NCBI GenBank assembly: GCA_937912045.1
Contig: CALDPI010000139.1
Coordinates: forward strand, 1-9,296
Direction: 5' to 3'
Source: an uncultured Clostridia bacterium
GTDB taxonomy: Bacteria; Bacillota; Clostridia; Oscillospirales; Acutalibacteraceae
DNA length: 9,296 bases
Each line of letters begins with the position of its first letter. Within the stretch, counting starts at the first letter, position 1. Below are positions 1 to 7,553 of the stretch, in pieces. Under the pieces are notes generated by a model. It had not been told where the DNA came from. It was given only the letters and a program-made list of their open reading frames with translations, and ran no database searches. The translations under genes were made by a program, and so were the position numbers.

Positions 1-207
1 ATGAACGAAAAAAAAGAACGGGGCACATTCAGCGGCTCTATCGGCTTTGTGCTCGCGGCTGCGGGCAGCGCGGTGGGCCTTGGCAATATCTGGCGCTTTC
101 CGTATCTTGCCGCTAAATACGGAGGAGGTATTTTCCTTCTCGTTTATATTTTCTTTGATAAATCCAAGAAAGAACAGCGCATAAGGGAAGAAAAAACAGA
201 TGAATGA
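1..207 (+). CDS. Chimeric small ORF: N-terminus of a sodium-dependent (NSS/SNF-type) transporter joined to an LspA-like tail
   Basis: Residues 1-50 read as the beginning of a bacterial sodium:neurotransmitter-symporter family transporter: a short charged N-terminus, the hallmark first membrane segment with GSAVGLGNIWRFPYL (about 21-35), then KYGGGIFLLVYI. A real family member runs to roughly 440-500 residues and 11-12 membrane segments; here the similarity stops after about 50 residues. The last ~18 residues (FFDKSKKEQRIREEKTDE) are a basic/acidic hydrophilic tail of the type that follows the last membrane helix of signal peptidase II (LspA). That assignment is supported by position, because lspA commonly precedes rluD and the stop overlaps the next start by 8 nt (ATGAATGA, 200-207). 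Both parents plausibly share a GGIFLLVYI-like stretch, so the join lies near 115-156. The window begins at the ATG, so no ribosome binding site can be judged. The product lacks the substrate site of either parent and is probably non-functional, a remnant or an assembly chimera. Confidence 0.6.
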   Translation: MNEKKERGTFSGSIGFVLAAAGSAVGLGNIWRFPYLAAKYGGGIFLLVYIFFDKSKKEQRIREEKTDE

Positions 208-490
208 ATTTGTTATTCCTATAGAAAATAAAGGCGAAAGACTTGATAAGTTCATCTCGTCAAATGAAGAGTTTGACCTTACAAGAACAGCCGTTCAGAA
301 CCTCATTACCGAGGGAATGATAACTGTAAACGGAAACAAAATCGCTAAAAACTATGTTATTTCGGGCGGAGAAACAGTTTCTGTCGAAATCCCCGAACCC
401 GTAGTTTTAGATGTTCTTCCCGAGAATATCCCCATTGATATTGTTTACGAAGATGATTATCTTTTAGTTGTAAATAAACCAAAGGGAATA
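120..490 (+). other. A/T-rich patch (lspA tail plus rluD 5' part) between two in-frame join points
   Basis: From about 120 the codons change from G/C-ending (ggc, gcg, gtg, atc) to mainly A/T-ending (aat, gaa, gtt, att, tta), and they turn back gradually after about 500-600. Protein similarity changes at the same two places: NSS transporter to LspA-like tail near 115-156, and RluD to TruB near 470-500. Each join falls on a short block common to both parents (FLLVYI-like; VVNKPKG-T). The patch carries what would be the natural lspA-rluD junction, so it looks like one coherent piece of DNA set between two others. Boundaries are approximate. Confidence 0.5.
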
Positions 491-1339
491 ACCTCTTTTT
501 CGGCGGTTGCAAGGGTGAGATACCTTTTGCATACAAAGCGTGTAGGTCATACAGGCACCCTTGACCCCTTGGCCGAGGGGGTTTTGCCCATTCTTGTTGG
601 TCGGGCAACCTCCCTTTGCGCGTACATAACTGAAACGGAAAAGAACTATACCGCGCGCGTGCGCCTTGGCATCACAACCGACACAGAGGACATAACTGGC
701 ACCGTCCTATGTGAGAGAGACGTGTCGGTGACAGAGGCGGAATTGGTCTCCGCGGCCGACAGCTTTTTGGGCGAAACAGAGCAGATTCCGCCAATGTTTT
801 CAGCCATAAAGGTGGACGGACAGCGGCTTTATTCGCTTGCACGTCAGGGCGTGGAAATTAAGCGCGAGCCCAGACAGATATTTATAAAAGAAATAACCGT
901 GCGCGAGTTTGACGGCAAAGAGTTTTATCTCGATGTCGTCTGTGGCAAGGGCACGTACATTCGCTCTCTTTGCCGCGACATCGGCGAAAAGCTTGGCTGT
1001 GGCGCAATAATGACAGAGCTTGTGCGAACAAGTACAGCAGGTTTTTCTCTTGCAAATGCGGTGTCACTTGATGAATTGACGGAGGAAAACGTAAAATCGC
1101 ATATTATGCCGACCGATAAAGCGGTGGAAAATATGCCGTTTATTAACGTAACCGAAAAGCAGGCGGTGCGCTTTTCAAATGGCGGTGCGCTTGACGTTGG
1201 CCGCACGGGACTTAAAAACGCGGTGGAGGGAATGCTCCTTCGCGTGAAATACGGTGACGTTTTGCTCGGAATCGGGCAAATAAAGGCCGACAGCATAACG
1301 GTTGCGTGTGTACTTAATAATAAAGACGGAAGTGATTAA
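200..1339 (+). CDS. truB: tRNA pseudouridine(55) synthase TruB with an RluD-type S4 domain fused at its N-terminus
   Basis: TruB isomerises U55 in the T-loop of tRNA. Residues ~90-379 form an essentially complete TruB: NKPKGITS (92-99), GHTGTLDPLAEGVLP with catalytic Asp122, the KNYTARVRLG strand, KVDGQRLYSLAR, GKGTYIRSLCRDIG and a C-terminal PUA-like domain. Residues 1-~91 are not TruB. They match the start of RluD-type large-subunit rRNA pseudouridine synthases: GERLDKF and an S4 RNA-binding fold (about 11-75), then the linker and first strand PIDIVYEDDYLLVVNKPKG. RluD's own catalytic HRLDxxTSG motif is absent. The catalytic Asp normally lies near residue 40-48 of TruB, so about 75 residues are added. 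No start codon is evident at the TruB boundary, so the ATG at 200 must serve, with a GGGAAG site 10 nt upstream. The stop lies 1 nt before ribF. The TruB assignment is firm; whether the fusion exists in the cell is not. Confidence 0.88.
   Translation: MNEFVIPIENKGERLDKFISSNEEFDLTRTAVQNLITEGMITVNGNKIAKNYVISGGETVSVEIPEPVVLDVLPENIPIDIVYEDDYLLVVNKPKGITSFSAVARVRYLLHTKRVGHTGTLDPLAEGVLPILVGRATSLCAYITETEKNYTARVRLGITTDTEDITGTVLCERDVSVTEAELVSAADSFLGETEQIPPMFSAIKVDGQRLYSLARQGVEIKREPRQIFIKEITVREFDGKEFYLDVVCGKGTYIRSLCRDIGEKLGCGAIMTELVRTSTAGFSLANAVSLDELTEENVKSHIMPTDKAVENMPFINVTEKQAVRFSNGGALDVGRTGLKNAVEGMLLRVKYGDVLLGIGQIKADSITVACVLNNKDGSD
1328..1336 (+). promoter_or_regulatory. Ribosome binding site setting the ribF start
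   Basis: GGAAGTGAT differs by one base from the full anti-16S complement GGAGGTGAT and ends 4 nt before the ATG at 1341. It lies inside the last codons of truB, which suggests coupled translation. It favours the ATG at 1341 over a TTG at 1302 in the same frame. Confidence 0.75.
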
Positions 1340-1340
1340 A

Positions 1341-2189
1341 ATGACCGATACAGCATTGGTGCTTGGCAGTTTTGACGGACTTCATATGGCACATATGAAG
1401 GTGGTTTCGGCTGCAAAGGGCGCCGAACGCCCTGTTGCGGTCATTTTTTCTTTGCCGCCATCAATGGTGATGTCGGGCAAGACCGAGCTTTTGCAGATGG
1501 TAAAGGACAGAAAAACGATGCTGGAAGCCCTCGGCTTTGAGGTGGACGAGCTTGATTTTAGCAAGGTCCGCTCGCAAAGCGCAGAGGAGTTTTTAGCCTA
1601 TCTTTTAAAAAAATATAATCCGAGCCTGATTTGCTGTGGCTTTAATTATCACTTCGGCAAGGGCGGCGCAGGGGATACCGCGCTACTTGAAGCGTTTTGC
1701 AAACAAAACGGAATAGCCCTTTCGGTCATTCCACCTGTGGAGGCGCTGGGTGCGCGTGTTTCTTCAAGCAGGATAAGAGAGCTTGTGAAACAGGGTGATA
1801 TAGAAACCGCAAACAAACTGCTTTCAAGAGAATTCAGCATAAGCGGCACCGTTTCCCACGGGGACAGCCGCGGCCGCACGCTTGGCTTTCCAACCGTTAA
1901 TTTTCTGTACCCTACCGACCTTTGCGAGCTCAGACACGGCGTGTATGCTACAAGCGTGTGTATAGACGGCACCGATTATAACGCCGTCACCTACGTCGGC
2001 AAGCGCCCCACCTACGCACTTGCGGAGACGATATGTGAAACTAATGTAATAGATTTTTCAGGTGACCTCTACGGTCAAGAGCTTACTGTCCGTTTCAGAC
2101 GTTTTTTAAGAGAGGAAAAAACCTTTTCCTCGGCAGAAGAGCTCAAAGAACAAATAAATTCAGACATAAATTCGGCAAAAAACAAATAA
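1341..2189 (+). CDS. ribF: Bifunctional riboflavin kinase / FAD synthetase (FMN adenylyltransferase)
   Basis: The enzyme phosphorylates riboflavin to FMN and adenylates FMN to FAD in the cytoplasm. The N-terminal adenylyltransferase domain (about 1-160) shows LGSFDGLHMAH (8-18), CCGFNYHFGKGGAGD and SSSRIREL. The C-terminal riboflavin kinase domain (about 165-282) shows ISGTVSHGDSRGRTLGFPT, GVYATSV, YVGKRPT and the ET-N-IDF-GDLYG block that contains the catalytic Glu. At 282 residues it is a little shorter than the usual ~310. The start at 1341 is chosen for its strong ribosome binding site, 1 nt after the truB stop; truB-ribF is a common pairing in Firmicutes. One oddity: the nucleotidyltransferase signature HxGH reads HMAH (His15-Met-Ala17-His18). 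Both histidines are kept, so activity is expected. Confidence 0.93.
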   Translation: MTDTALVLGSFDGLHMAHMKVVSAAKGAERPVAVIFSLPPSMVMSGKTELLQMVKDRKTMLEALGFEVDELDFSKVRSQSAEEFLAYLLKKYNPSLICCGFNYHFGKGGAGDTALLEAFCKQNGIALSVIPPVEALGARVSSSRIRELVKQGDIETANKLLSREFSISGTVSHGDSRGRTLGFPTVNFLYPTDLCELRHGVYATSVCIDGTDYNAVTYVGKRPTYALAETICETNVIDFSGDLYGQELTVRFRRFLREEKTFSSAEELKEQINSDINSAKNK

Positions 2190-2214
2190 AAACAAAGAAA
2201 AACAAGAATTGTTG

Positions 2215-2243
2215 TTGCAATCATCATAAAAGTATGTTAAAAT
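2215..2243 (+). promoter_or_regulatory. Probable sigma-A promoter of the alcohol dehydrogenase gene
   Basis: TTGCAA (2215-2220), a 17-nt spacer, then TAAAAT (2238-2243) preceded by TG at 2235-2236, i.e. an extended -10 element. It lies in the A/T-rich 85-bp gap between ribF and the dehydrogenase, about 30 nt before the start codon. This suggests the dehydrogenase is transcribed apart from truB-ribF. It is a consensus match only. Confidence 0.5.
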
Positions 2244-2274
2244 AATAACAGATTGAAATTACCCTGGTGATGCT

Positions 2275-3486
2275 ATGAAAAAAGGTAACATTGTTGAACT
2301 TTTTCAGCCTGCGCACACGCTCATTGGTAACGGAAGCATAAGAGAAATTCCGCGTTTTATGGGCTCTGCCGGCGTAAAAAAAGCCCTCGTCGTGACCGAT
2401 GTGGGCCTTGTAAAGCTTGGCACAGTAAAACAGGTTGTGGAGGTACTTGATAATAACGGCATACCTTATACCGTTTACGATAAGGTAGAGCCTAACCCGA
2501 GCGTTCGCATAGTCAACGATGCATACAGCGCGTATAAGACAAGCGGCGCAGATTTTCTTGTGGCTATTGGCGGCGGCTCACCCATCGACGTTGCAAAGGC
2601 GGTAAGCATTCTTGCCACCAACGGCGGAGATATAAGGGATTATGAGGGTGTTGCAAAATCAGCAAAGCCGGGCGCACCAATCGTTGCAATCAACACAACG
2701 GCTGGCACAGGCTCGGAGGTTACACGTGCATACGTCGTAACCGACGAGGAAAAGAAAATCAAAATGGTAATGATGGATAACAACTGTATGGCATATCTCG
2801 CCATTGACGACCCAAGCCTTATGGTTGGAATGCCACCTGCACTTACCGCCGCAACAGGAATGGACGCGCTCACCCACGCGGTTGAGGCATTTCTTTCCAA
2901 CGTACATACACCGTTCAGCGACGGCGCCGCAATAGAGGCAATCCGTCTCGTCAGCAAGTCGCTCAAGCGTGCAACTCACTTTGGCAGAGATATCAAGGCA
3001 AGGACGGATATGTGCTGGGCAGAGTATTTGGCAGGCCTCGCATTTTCAAACAGCGGTCTCGGCCTTGTCCACGCGATTGCGCATCAACTCGGCGGCTTTT
3101 ATCATACACCGCATGGTGTTGCAAATGCCATTTTATTGCCCTTCGTTATGGAATATAACGCGCCCTACCGCACCAAACGTGTTGCGCGCATAGGTCAGGC
3201 GTGGTTCGATGCCGACACAGAGGAACTAAGCGATGATGCAGCCGCAAAGCTCGCAATCGAAAAGATAAGGCAGCTCTCGCGCGATATTGGGATACCCCAC
3301 CTGTGCGATACACCATTTGATATTAAGGATATACCTGTGCTGGCAGAAAATGCCCTGCGTGATGCTTGCGCGGAAAACAACTATGTTACCGCCACCAAGC
3401 AGGACGTTGAAAACATTTTGATGAACACCTATGTTGCAGGTGTGGTCGAAAAGGTCAAAGCTGAAATCGAGCAGGAAGAAAAATAA
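2275..3486 (+). CDS. Iron-containing (group III) NAD(P)-dependent alcohol dehydrogenase, FucO/1,3-propanediol dehydrogenase type
   Basis: A cytoplasmic dehydrogenase interconverting an alcohol and an aldehyde with NAD(H) or NADP(H), probably acting as an aldehyde reductase in fermentation. The N-terminal half is the nucleotide-binding fold with GGGSPIDVAKA (about 99-109) and NTTAGTGSEVTR. The C-terminal helical half holds the metal site. By alignment with E. coli FucO (Asp196, His200, His263, His277) the metal ligands are Asp197, His201, His266 and His280, in GMDALTHAVEA and LVHAIAHQLGGFYHTPHGVANAI. His270 matches the conserved non-ligand histidine. All four ligands are present, so it should bind iron. 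The length, 403 residues, is close to the family's ~385. A GGTGAT site lies 3 nt before the ATG. The substrate cannot be read from sequence: lactaldehyde, 1,3-propanediol, butanol and ethanol enzymes all look alike. A terminator follows directly. Confidence 0.92.
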   Translation: MKKGNIVELFQPAHTLIGNGSIREIPRFMGSAGVKKALVVTDVGLVKLGTVKQVVEVLDNNGIPYTVYDKVEPNPSVRIVNDAYSAYKTSGADFLVAIGGGSPIDVAKAVSILATNGGDIRDYEGVAKSAKPGAPIVAINTTAGTGSEVTRAYVVTDEEKKIKMVMMDNNCMAYLAIDDPSLMVGMPPALTAATGMDALTHAVEAFLSNVHTPFSDGAAIEAIRLVSKSLKRATHFGRDIKARTDMCWAEYLAGLAFSNSGLGLVHAIAHQLGGFYHTPHGVANAILLPFVMEYNAPYRTKRVARIGQAWFDADTEELSDDAAAKLAIEKIRQLSRDIGIPHLCDTPFDIKDIPVLAENALRDACAENNYVTATKQDVENILMNTYVAGVVEKVKAEIEQEEK

Positions 3487-3514
3487 AAAAACTCCGGGAA
3501 TCCGGAGTTTTTTT
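3485..3514. terminator. Bidirectional rho-independent terminator between convergent genes
   Basis: The stem ACTCCGG (3491-3497), a 4-nt loop (3498-3501) and CCGGAGT (3502-3508) are flanked by A's at 3485-3490 and T's at 3509-3514. The A/T flanks can extend the stem and give a U-run to transcripts from either strand. It lies 4 nt after the dehydrogenase stop and 4 nt after the carB-dapF stop (3519), so it can end both operons. Confidence 0.9.
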
Positions 3515-3518
3515 ATTT

Positions 3519-6500
3519 TTAATATTCAAATTCACCCTCGTAAACGAGAACGGCATCTCCTGTCAGAAGTATGCGCTCGTCGGTATAATTGACGGTGAGG
3601 TCACCGCCTATTAGCCGAACCGTAATGTCGGCGCCCTTTTTACAGTATCCGTTTTCCACCGCGGCAACCGCCGCCGCACAGGCACCCGTTCCGCAGGCAA
3701 GGGTTTCTCCGTTGCCGCGTTCCCACACGCGCACCCTGAGATTTGTGCCGTTGACAACACGCACAAACTCGGTGTTAATCCTCTCGGGAAAGAGCGGTGC
3801 ATATTCAAACTGCGGTCCAAGTTCTGAAAGTGGCAGTGCATCAAGTGCGTCGCAGAACACAACGCAGTGCCCATTTCCGACCGAAAGACAGGTAACGTCA
3901 TAGTCGGCACCGCCTATAGACAGTCGGTGGCCAATAAGGCTTTCCTTTTGCGTGTTCGCAGGGATGGCGGCCGCGCTGAAGTCGGCACGTCCCATATTGA
4001 CACAAACTGAGCTTACACGTCCGCCGTGGAGGAACAGCGAGGTTTCATAAACCCGTCCCCCCACCTCAATAGAGACGTCCTCCTTATCTGTGAAGCCGTT
4101 ATCATAAAGATATTTTGCAACACAGCGGATGTTGTTGCCTGCCATTCTGCCCTCGCCACCGTCGCGGTTGAAGCTGCGCATTTTGGCATCGGCAATGTCG
4201 GATTTTTCAATAAGAACAATGCCGTCTGCACCAATGCCGTAATGCTGTGCACAAAGGCTGACACAGAGTGACTCAGGGCAGGTTATTTGACCGTCAAAAT
4301 TCTCAATGAAAATATAGTCGTTTCCGCAGGAATGCATTTTGGAAAACTTAATCTTGCGGTGCTCGTCTCGCATATTGTTAATATCCACAAGCTCGGTGTT
4401 ATTAATAGTAAAGCGGCTTTCGATAACGTCGGCAAGTGCGCCTGCGGTATCAAGCGAGGTTAAGCAGGGGATAGAAAGCTGCATGGCGCGGCGGTGAATT
4501 ATGCGGAAATCGCCCACCGTAACGTCCTTAACCGCACCCGTATATATGATGTAGCTAAGCTTGCCGTCCTCCATAAGACGTATAAGCTCGTCATTCTCGC
4601 TCGCATTTTTAACGGTGGTCACGTCAATGCCGAGGCTGCTTATGGTTGCGGCTGTGCCACTCGTGGCATATATTTTAATGCCGAGGTCGAAAAACCTCTT
4701 AGCCAAAGAAAGCACTTCCTGATAATCGCTTTCGGGTACACTGATGAAAACGCCCTTCTCTGTCGTGTCCGCCACACCTGTGACATTGAAGCCTGCGGCG
4801 GTAAGCCCCTTAAAGAGTGCCTCTGCTTTGGTCCTGCCAAGTCCCAAAACCTCGCCCGTTGACTTCATCTCGGGTCCTAAAATTGAGTTGGCATCGTTCA
4901 GCTTTTCAAAAGAGAAAACGGGCACCTTAACGGCAAAATACGGCGGCGTGCGGTAAAGCCCCGTGCCATAGCCCATATCCTTTAGCCTTTCACCCAGCAT
5001 AACCCGTGACGCGAGGTCAACCATCGGCACGTCGGTAACCTTGCTGATGTAGGGAACCGTGCGCGATGCACGCGGATTAACCTCAATAACGTAAAGCTCG
5101 TTATCGAAAACGAGATACTGAATGTTTACAAGTCCGCGTGTTCCAAGCGCAAGAGCCAGCTTTTCAGAGCATTCGCAAATTTTGTTGCGCATCTTGTCGC
5201 CAAGGTTATATGGTGGATAAACGGCAATCGAGTCGCCGCTGTGTATTCCGGCACGCTCAATGTGCTCCATAATACCGGGGATAAGCACGTCCTCGCCGTC
5301 GGAAATTACGTCAACCTCAAGCTCGGTGCCGGGCATATATTTATCAATCAAAACAGGGTTGTCAATTCCGCCCTTTAAAATATTTTCCATATACCTTTCG
5401 GTCTGCTCACGGCTGCGTGATATGGTCATATTCTGTCCGCCAATTACGTAGGACGGGCGCAAAAGCACAGGATAACCCAGCTGCTCTGCAACGCGGACGG
5501 CCTCCTCAAGTCCCGAAACACCCATTCCGCTCGGACGCTTGATGTTAAAGCTTTCGAGCAACGCGTCAAAACGGCTGCGGTCCTCGGCAATGTCAATGCC
5601 GTCGGCACTTGTGCCCAGAATTTTAATGCCGTTTGCATCCAAAAACTGTGTCAGCTTAATGGCGGTCTGTCCGCCAAACGCAACCACAACACCAATCGGC
5701 TTTTCGACGTTTATAATGTTCATAACGTCCTCAGGGCAGAGCGGCTCAAAATAAAGGTGGTCAGCGGTACAGTAATCGGTGGATACCGTTTCGGGATTGT
5801 TGTTAACAATAACCACGTCATATCCAAGCCTACGGAGTGTCCACACGCAGTGAACGGCGCTATAGTCAAATTCAATTCCCTGACCGATTCTGATAGGGCC
5901 GCCGCCCAAAACCATAATAACCGGCTTGCCGCTTCGCGTAAATTCGCGTGCCTCGCAGGTCACATCACAGCAGGAATAAAAATATGGAGTCCTGGCAGGA
6001 TATTCGGCCGCACAGGTGTCCACGATTTTATAGCTGTAGGCAAAGCTCGGTAAGGTGGCTTGACCGCTTATGCGTTTGATTGCCGCATCGGTATATCCAA
6101 AACGCTTGGCTTTTTTATAAAGCGCGTCACAAAACGGCTCACACTCGAGCGCGCGCTCCAAATCGGCAAGATTTTTGAGCTTGTGCAAAAAGAATTTGTC
6201 AATTTTAGTGATGCTGTTAATTTCATCAAAGGAAACACCCTTTTTAATGGCCTCAAAAACGGTGAAAATGCGGTGGTCATCCTGAATTTCAAGGCGTTTT
6301 TTGATATCGCCTTCGGAAATGCTTTGGGCGTTCAGCGTGTCAAGCGAGATTTCCGCGCCGCGCACCGCCTTCATAATGGCCTCTTCAAAGCACTGGCCAA
6401 TCGCCATAACCTCGCCCGTGGCCTTCATCTGCGTTCCAAGCTTTCGGCTTGCACCGCGGAACTTGTCAAACGGCCATTTAGGGAACTTGACAACAACGTA

Positions 6501-7553
6501 ATCAAGCGTTGGTTCAAAGCAGGCGCTCGTCGTGCCTGTGATATCGTTCTTTATTTCGTCAAGGCTGTAACCGAGTGCCAGTCTTGTTGTAATCTTCGCA
6601 ATGGGATAGCCCGATGCCTTTGATGCAAGTGCAGAGGAGCGCGAAACGCGCGGATTAACCTCAATAACCGCATACTCAAGGCTTTCGGGATTGAGCGCGA
6701 ACTGGCAGTTGCAGCCGCCCACAATACCAATTTCGGACACCATTGAAAGTGCCGCGTTTTTGAGCATGGTGTATTCCTTAGAGGAAAGCGTCAGCGCAGG
6801 TGCCGTAACAATCGAGTCGCCTGTGTGTATTCCAACAGGGTCAAAGTTTTCCATAGAGCAAACGGCAATGGCGTTGCCCTTAGAGTCGCGCATGGTTTCA
6901 AACTCAATTTCTTTCCAGCCCGATATACACTTTTCAATAAGCACCTGTGTAATGGGGGACATATCGAGTCCTGTCTTGGCTATAAGGCGCAGCTCATCCT
7001 CGTTATCTGCAATACCGCCGCCGCTGCCACCCAGCGTGAATGCAGGGCGCACAATAACGGGGTATCCGATTTTTCGTGCAATGGCAAGCGCCGTTTCTGT
7101 GTCTTCCGCAATTTCGGACGGCACGGTGGGCTGACCGATTTTCTGCATTGCATTGCGGAAAAGCTCACGGTCCTCGGCGGTGTCAATCGCGTCGGCATCG
7201 GTGCCGAGAAGACGAACACCCAGCCTGTCAAGCGAGCCGTCCTTTGTCAGCTGCATTGCAATGGTAAGACCTGTCTGTCCGCCCAGACCTGCAAGCAGAC
7301 CGTCGGGACGCTCCTTTTCAATAATACGTCTGACAGTGTCGGCGCAAAGCGGCTCAAGATAAATTTTGTCTGCAAGGTTTTTGTCGGTCATAATCGTGGC
7401 AGGGTTAGAGTTGACAAGAACTGTGCTGATGCCCTCGTCCTTTAGGACCTGGCAGGCCTGTGCACCTGCATAGTCAAACTCGGCCGCCTGACCGATAACA
7501 ATGGGACCGGAGCCGATAACAAGCACCTTTTTAATGGATAAATCTTTAGGCAT
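3519..7553 (-). CDS. carB: Carbamoyl-phosphate synthase large subunit fused to a diaminopimelate epimerase (CarB-DapF)
   Basis: 1344 residues. CarB portion (1-~1060): bicarbonate-phosphorylating half with VRPAFTLGGSGGGI and GIHTGDS (His243, the same number as in E. coli), a middle oligomerisation region, a carbamate-phosphorylating half with LLRPSY, HIERAGIHSGDS and VIEVNPRASRTVP, then an MGS-like regulatory domain (about 936-1047). Key residues of both ATP sites look intact. It makes carbamoyl phosphate for arginine and pyrimidines. DapF portion (from Met1061, coordinate 4373, 284 residues, a full DapF length): KMHSCGNDY, then NRDGGEGRMAGNNIR, NTEFVRVV, and ETLACGTGACA with Cys1287. The usual MCGN reads MAGN, so the first catalytic Cys is Ala1138. 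DapF interconverts LL- and meso-diaminopimelate for lysine and peptidoglycan. The start at 7553 is preferred over an ATG at 7559 because GGAG lies 6 nt upstream of 7553 but directly abuts 7559, and MPK matches CarB N-termini. It overlaps carA by 8 nt and is the last gene of the operon. Confidence 0.94.
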   Translation of the reverse strand: MPKDLSIKKVLVIGSGPIVIGQAAEFDYAGAQACQVLKDEGISTVLVNSNPATIMTDKNLADKIYLEPLCADTVRRIIEKERPDGLLAGLGGQTGLTIAMQLTKDGSLDRLGVRLLGTDADAIDTAEDRELFRNAMQKIGQPTVPSEIAEDTETALAIARKIGYPVIVRPAFTLGGSGGGIADNEDELRLIAKTGLDMSPITQVLIEKCISGWKEIEFETMRDSKGNAIAVCSMENFDPVGIHTGDSIVTAPALTLSSKEYTMLKNAALSMVSEIGIVGGCNCQFALNPESLEYAVIEVNPRVSRSSALASKASGYPIAKITTRLALGYSLDEIKNDITGTTSACFEPTLDYVVVKFPKWPFDKFRGASRKLGTQMKATGEVMAIGQCFEEAIMKAVRGAEISLDTLNAQSISEGDIKKRLEIQDDHRIFTVFEAIKKGVSFDEINSITKIDKFFLHKLKNLADLERALECEPFCDALYKKAKRFGYTDAAIKRISGQATLPSFAYSYKIVDTCAAEYPARTPYFYSCCDVTCEAREFTRSGKPVIMVLGGGPIRIGQGIEFDYSAVHCVWTLRRLGYDVVIVNNNPETVSTDYCTADHLYFEPLCPEDVMNIINVEKPIGVVVAFGGQTAIKLTQFLDANGIKILGTSADGIDIAEDRSRFDALLESFNIKRPSGMGVSGLEEAVRVAEQLGYPVLLRPSYVIGGQNMTISRSREQTERYMENILKGGIDNPVLIDKYMPGTELEVDVISDGEDVLIPGIMEHIERAGIHSGDSIAVYPPYNLGDKMRNKICECSEKLALALGTRGLVNIQYLVFDNELYVIEVNPRASRTVPYISKVTDVPMVDLASRVMLGERLKDMGYGTGLYRTPPYFAVKVPVFSFEKLNDANSILGPEMKSTGEVLGLGRTKAEALFKGLTAAGFNVTGVADTTEKGVFISVPESDYQEVLSLAKRFFDLGIKIYATSGTAATISSLGIDVTTVKNASENDELIRLMEDGKLSYIIYTGAVKDVTVGDFRIIHRRAMQLSIPCLTSLDTAGALADVIESRFTINNTELVDINNMRDEHRKIKFSKMHSCGNDYIFIENFDGQITCPESLCVSLCAQHYGIGADGIVLIEKSDIADAKMRSFNRDGGEGRMAGNNIRCVAKYLYDNGFTDKEDVSIEVGGRVYETSLFLHGGRVSSVCVNMGRADFSAAAIPANTQKESLIGHRLSIGGADYDVTCLSVGNGHCVVFCDALDALPLSELGPQFEYAPLFPERINTEFVRVVNGTNLRVRVWERGNGETLACGTGACAAAVAAVENGYCKKGADITVRLIGGDLTVNYTDERILLTGDAVLVYEGEFEY

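Noticed and set aside
925..1296. Minus-strand ORF opposite truB
   Set aside because: Shadow of the TruB frame; low-complexity Ser/Pro/Arg-rich translation without family similarity.
1302..1340. TTG at 1302 as an upstream start for ribF
   Set aside because: It lies inside truB, lacks a good ribosome binding site, and adds 13 residues not typical of RibF; the ATG at 1341 has a near-perfect site.
2201..2213. Small inverted repeat AACAA-GAA-TTGTT after ribF
   Set aside because: A 5-bp A/T-rich stem with no following T-run is too weak for a terminator and no more than expected by chance in this A/T-rich gap.
6060..7445. Long plus-strand ORFs opposite carB (6060-6623 and 6825-7445)
   Set aside because: They lie antisense to the well-conserved CarB frame, show no recognisable family and no convincing ribosome binding site; they are by-products of the coding bias on the other strand.
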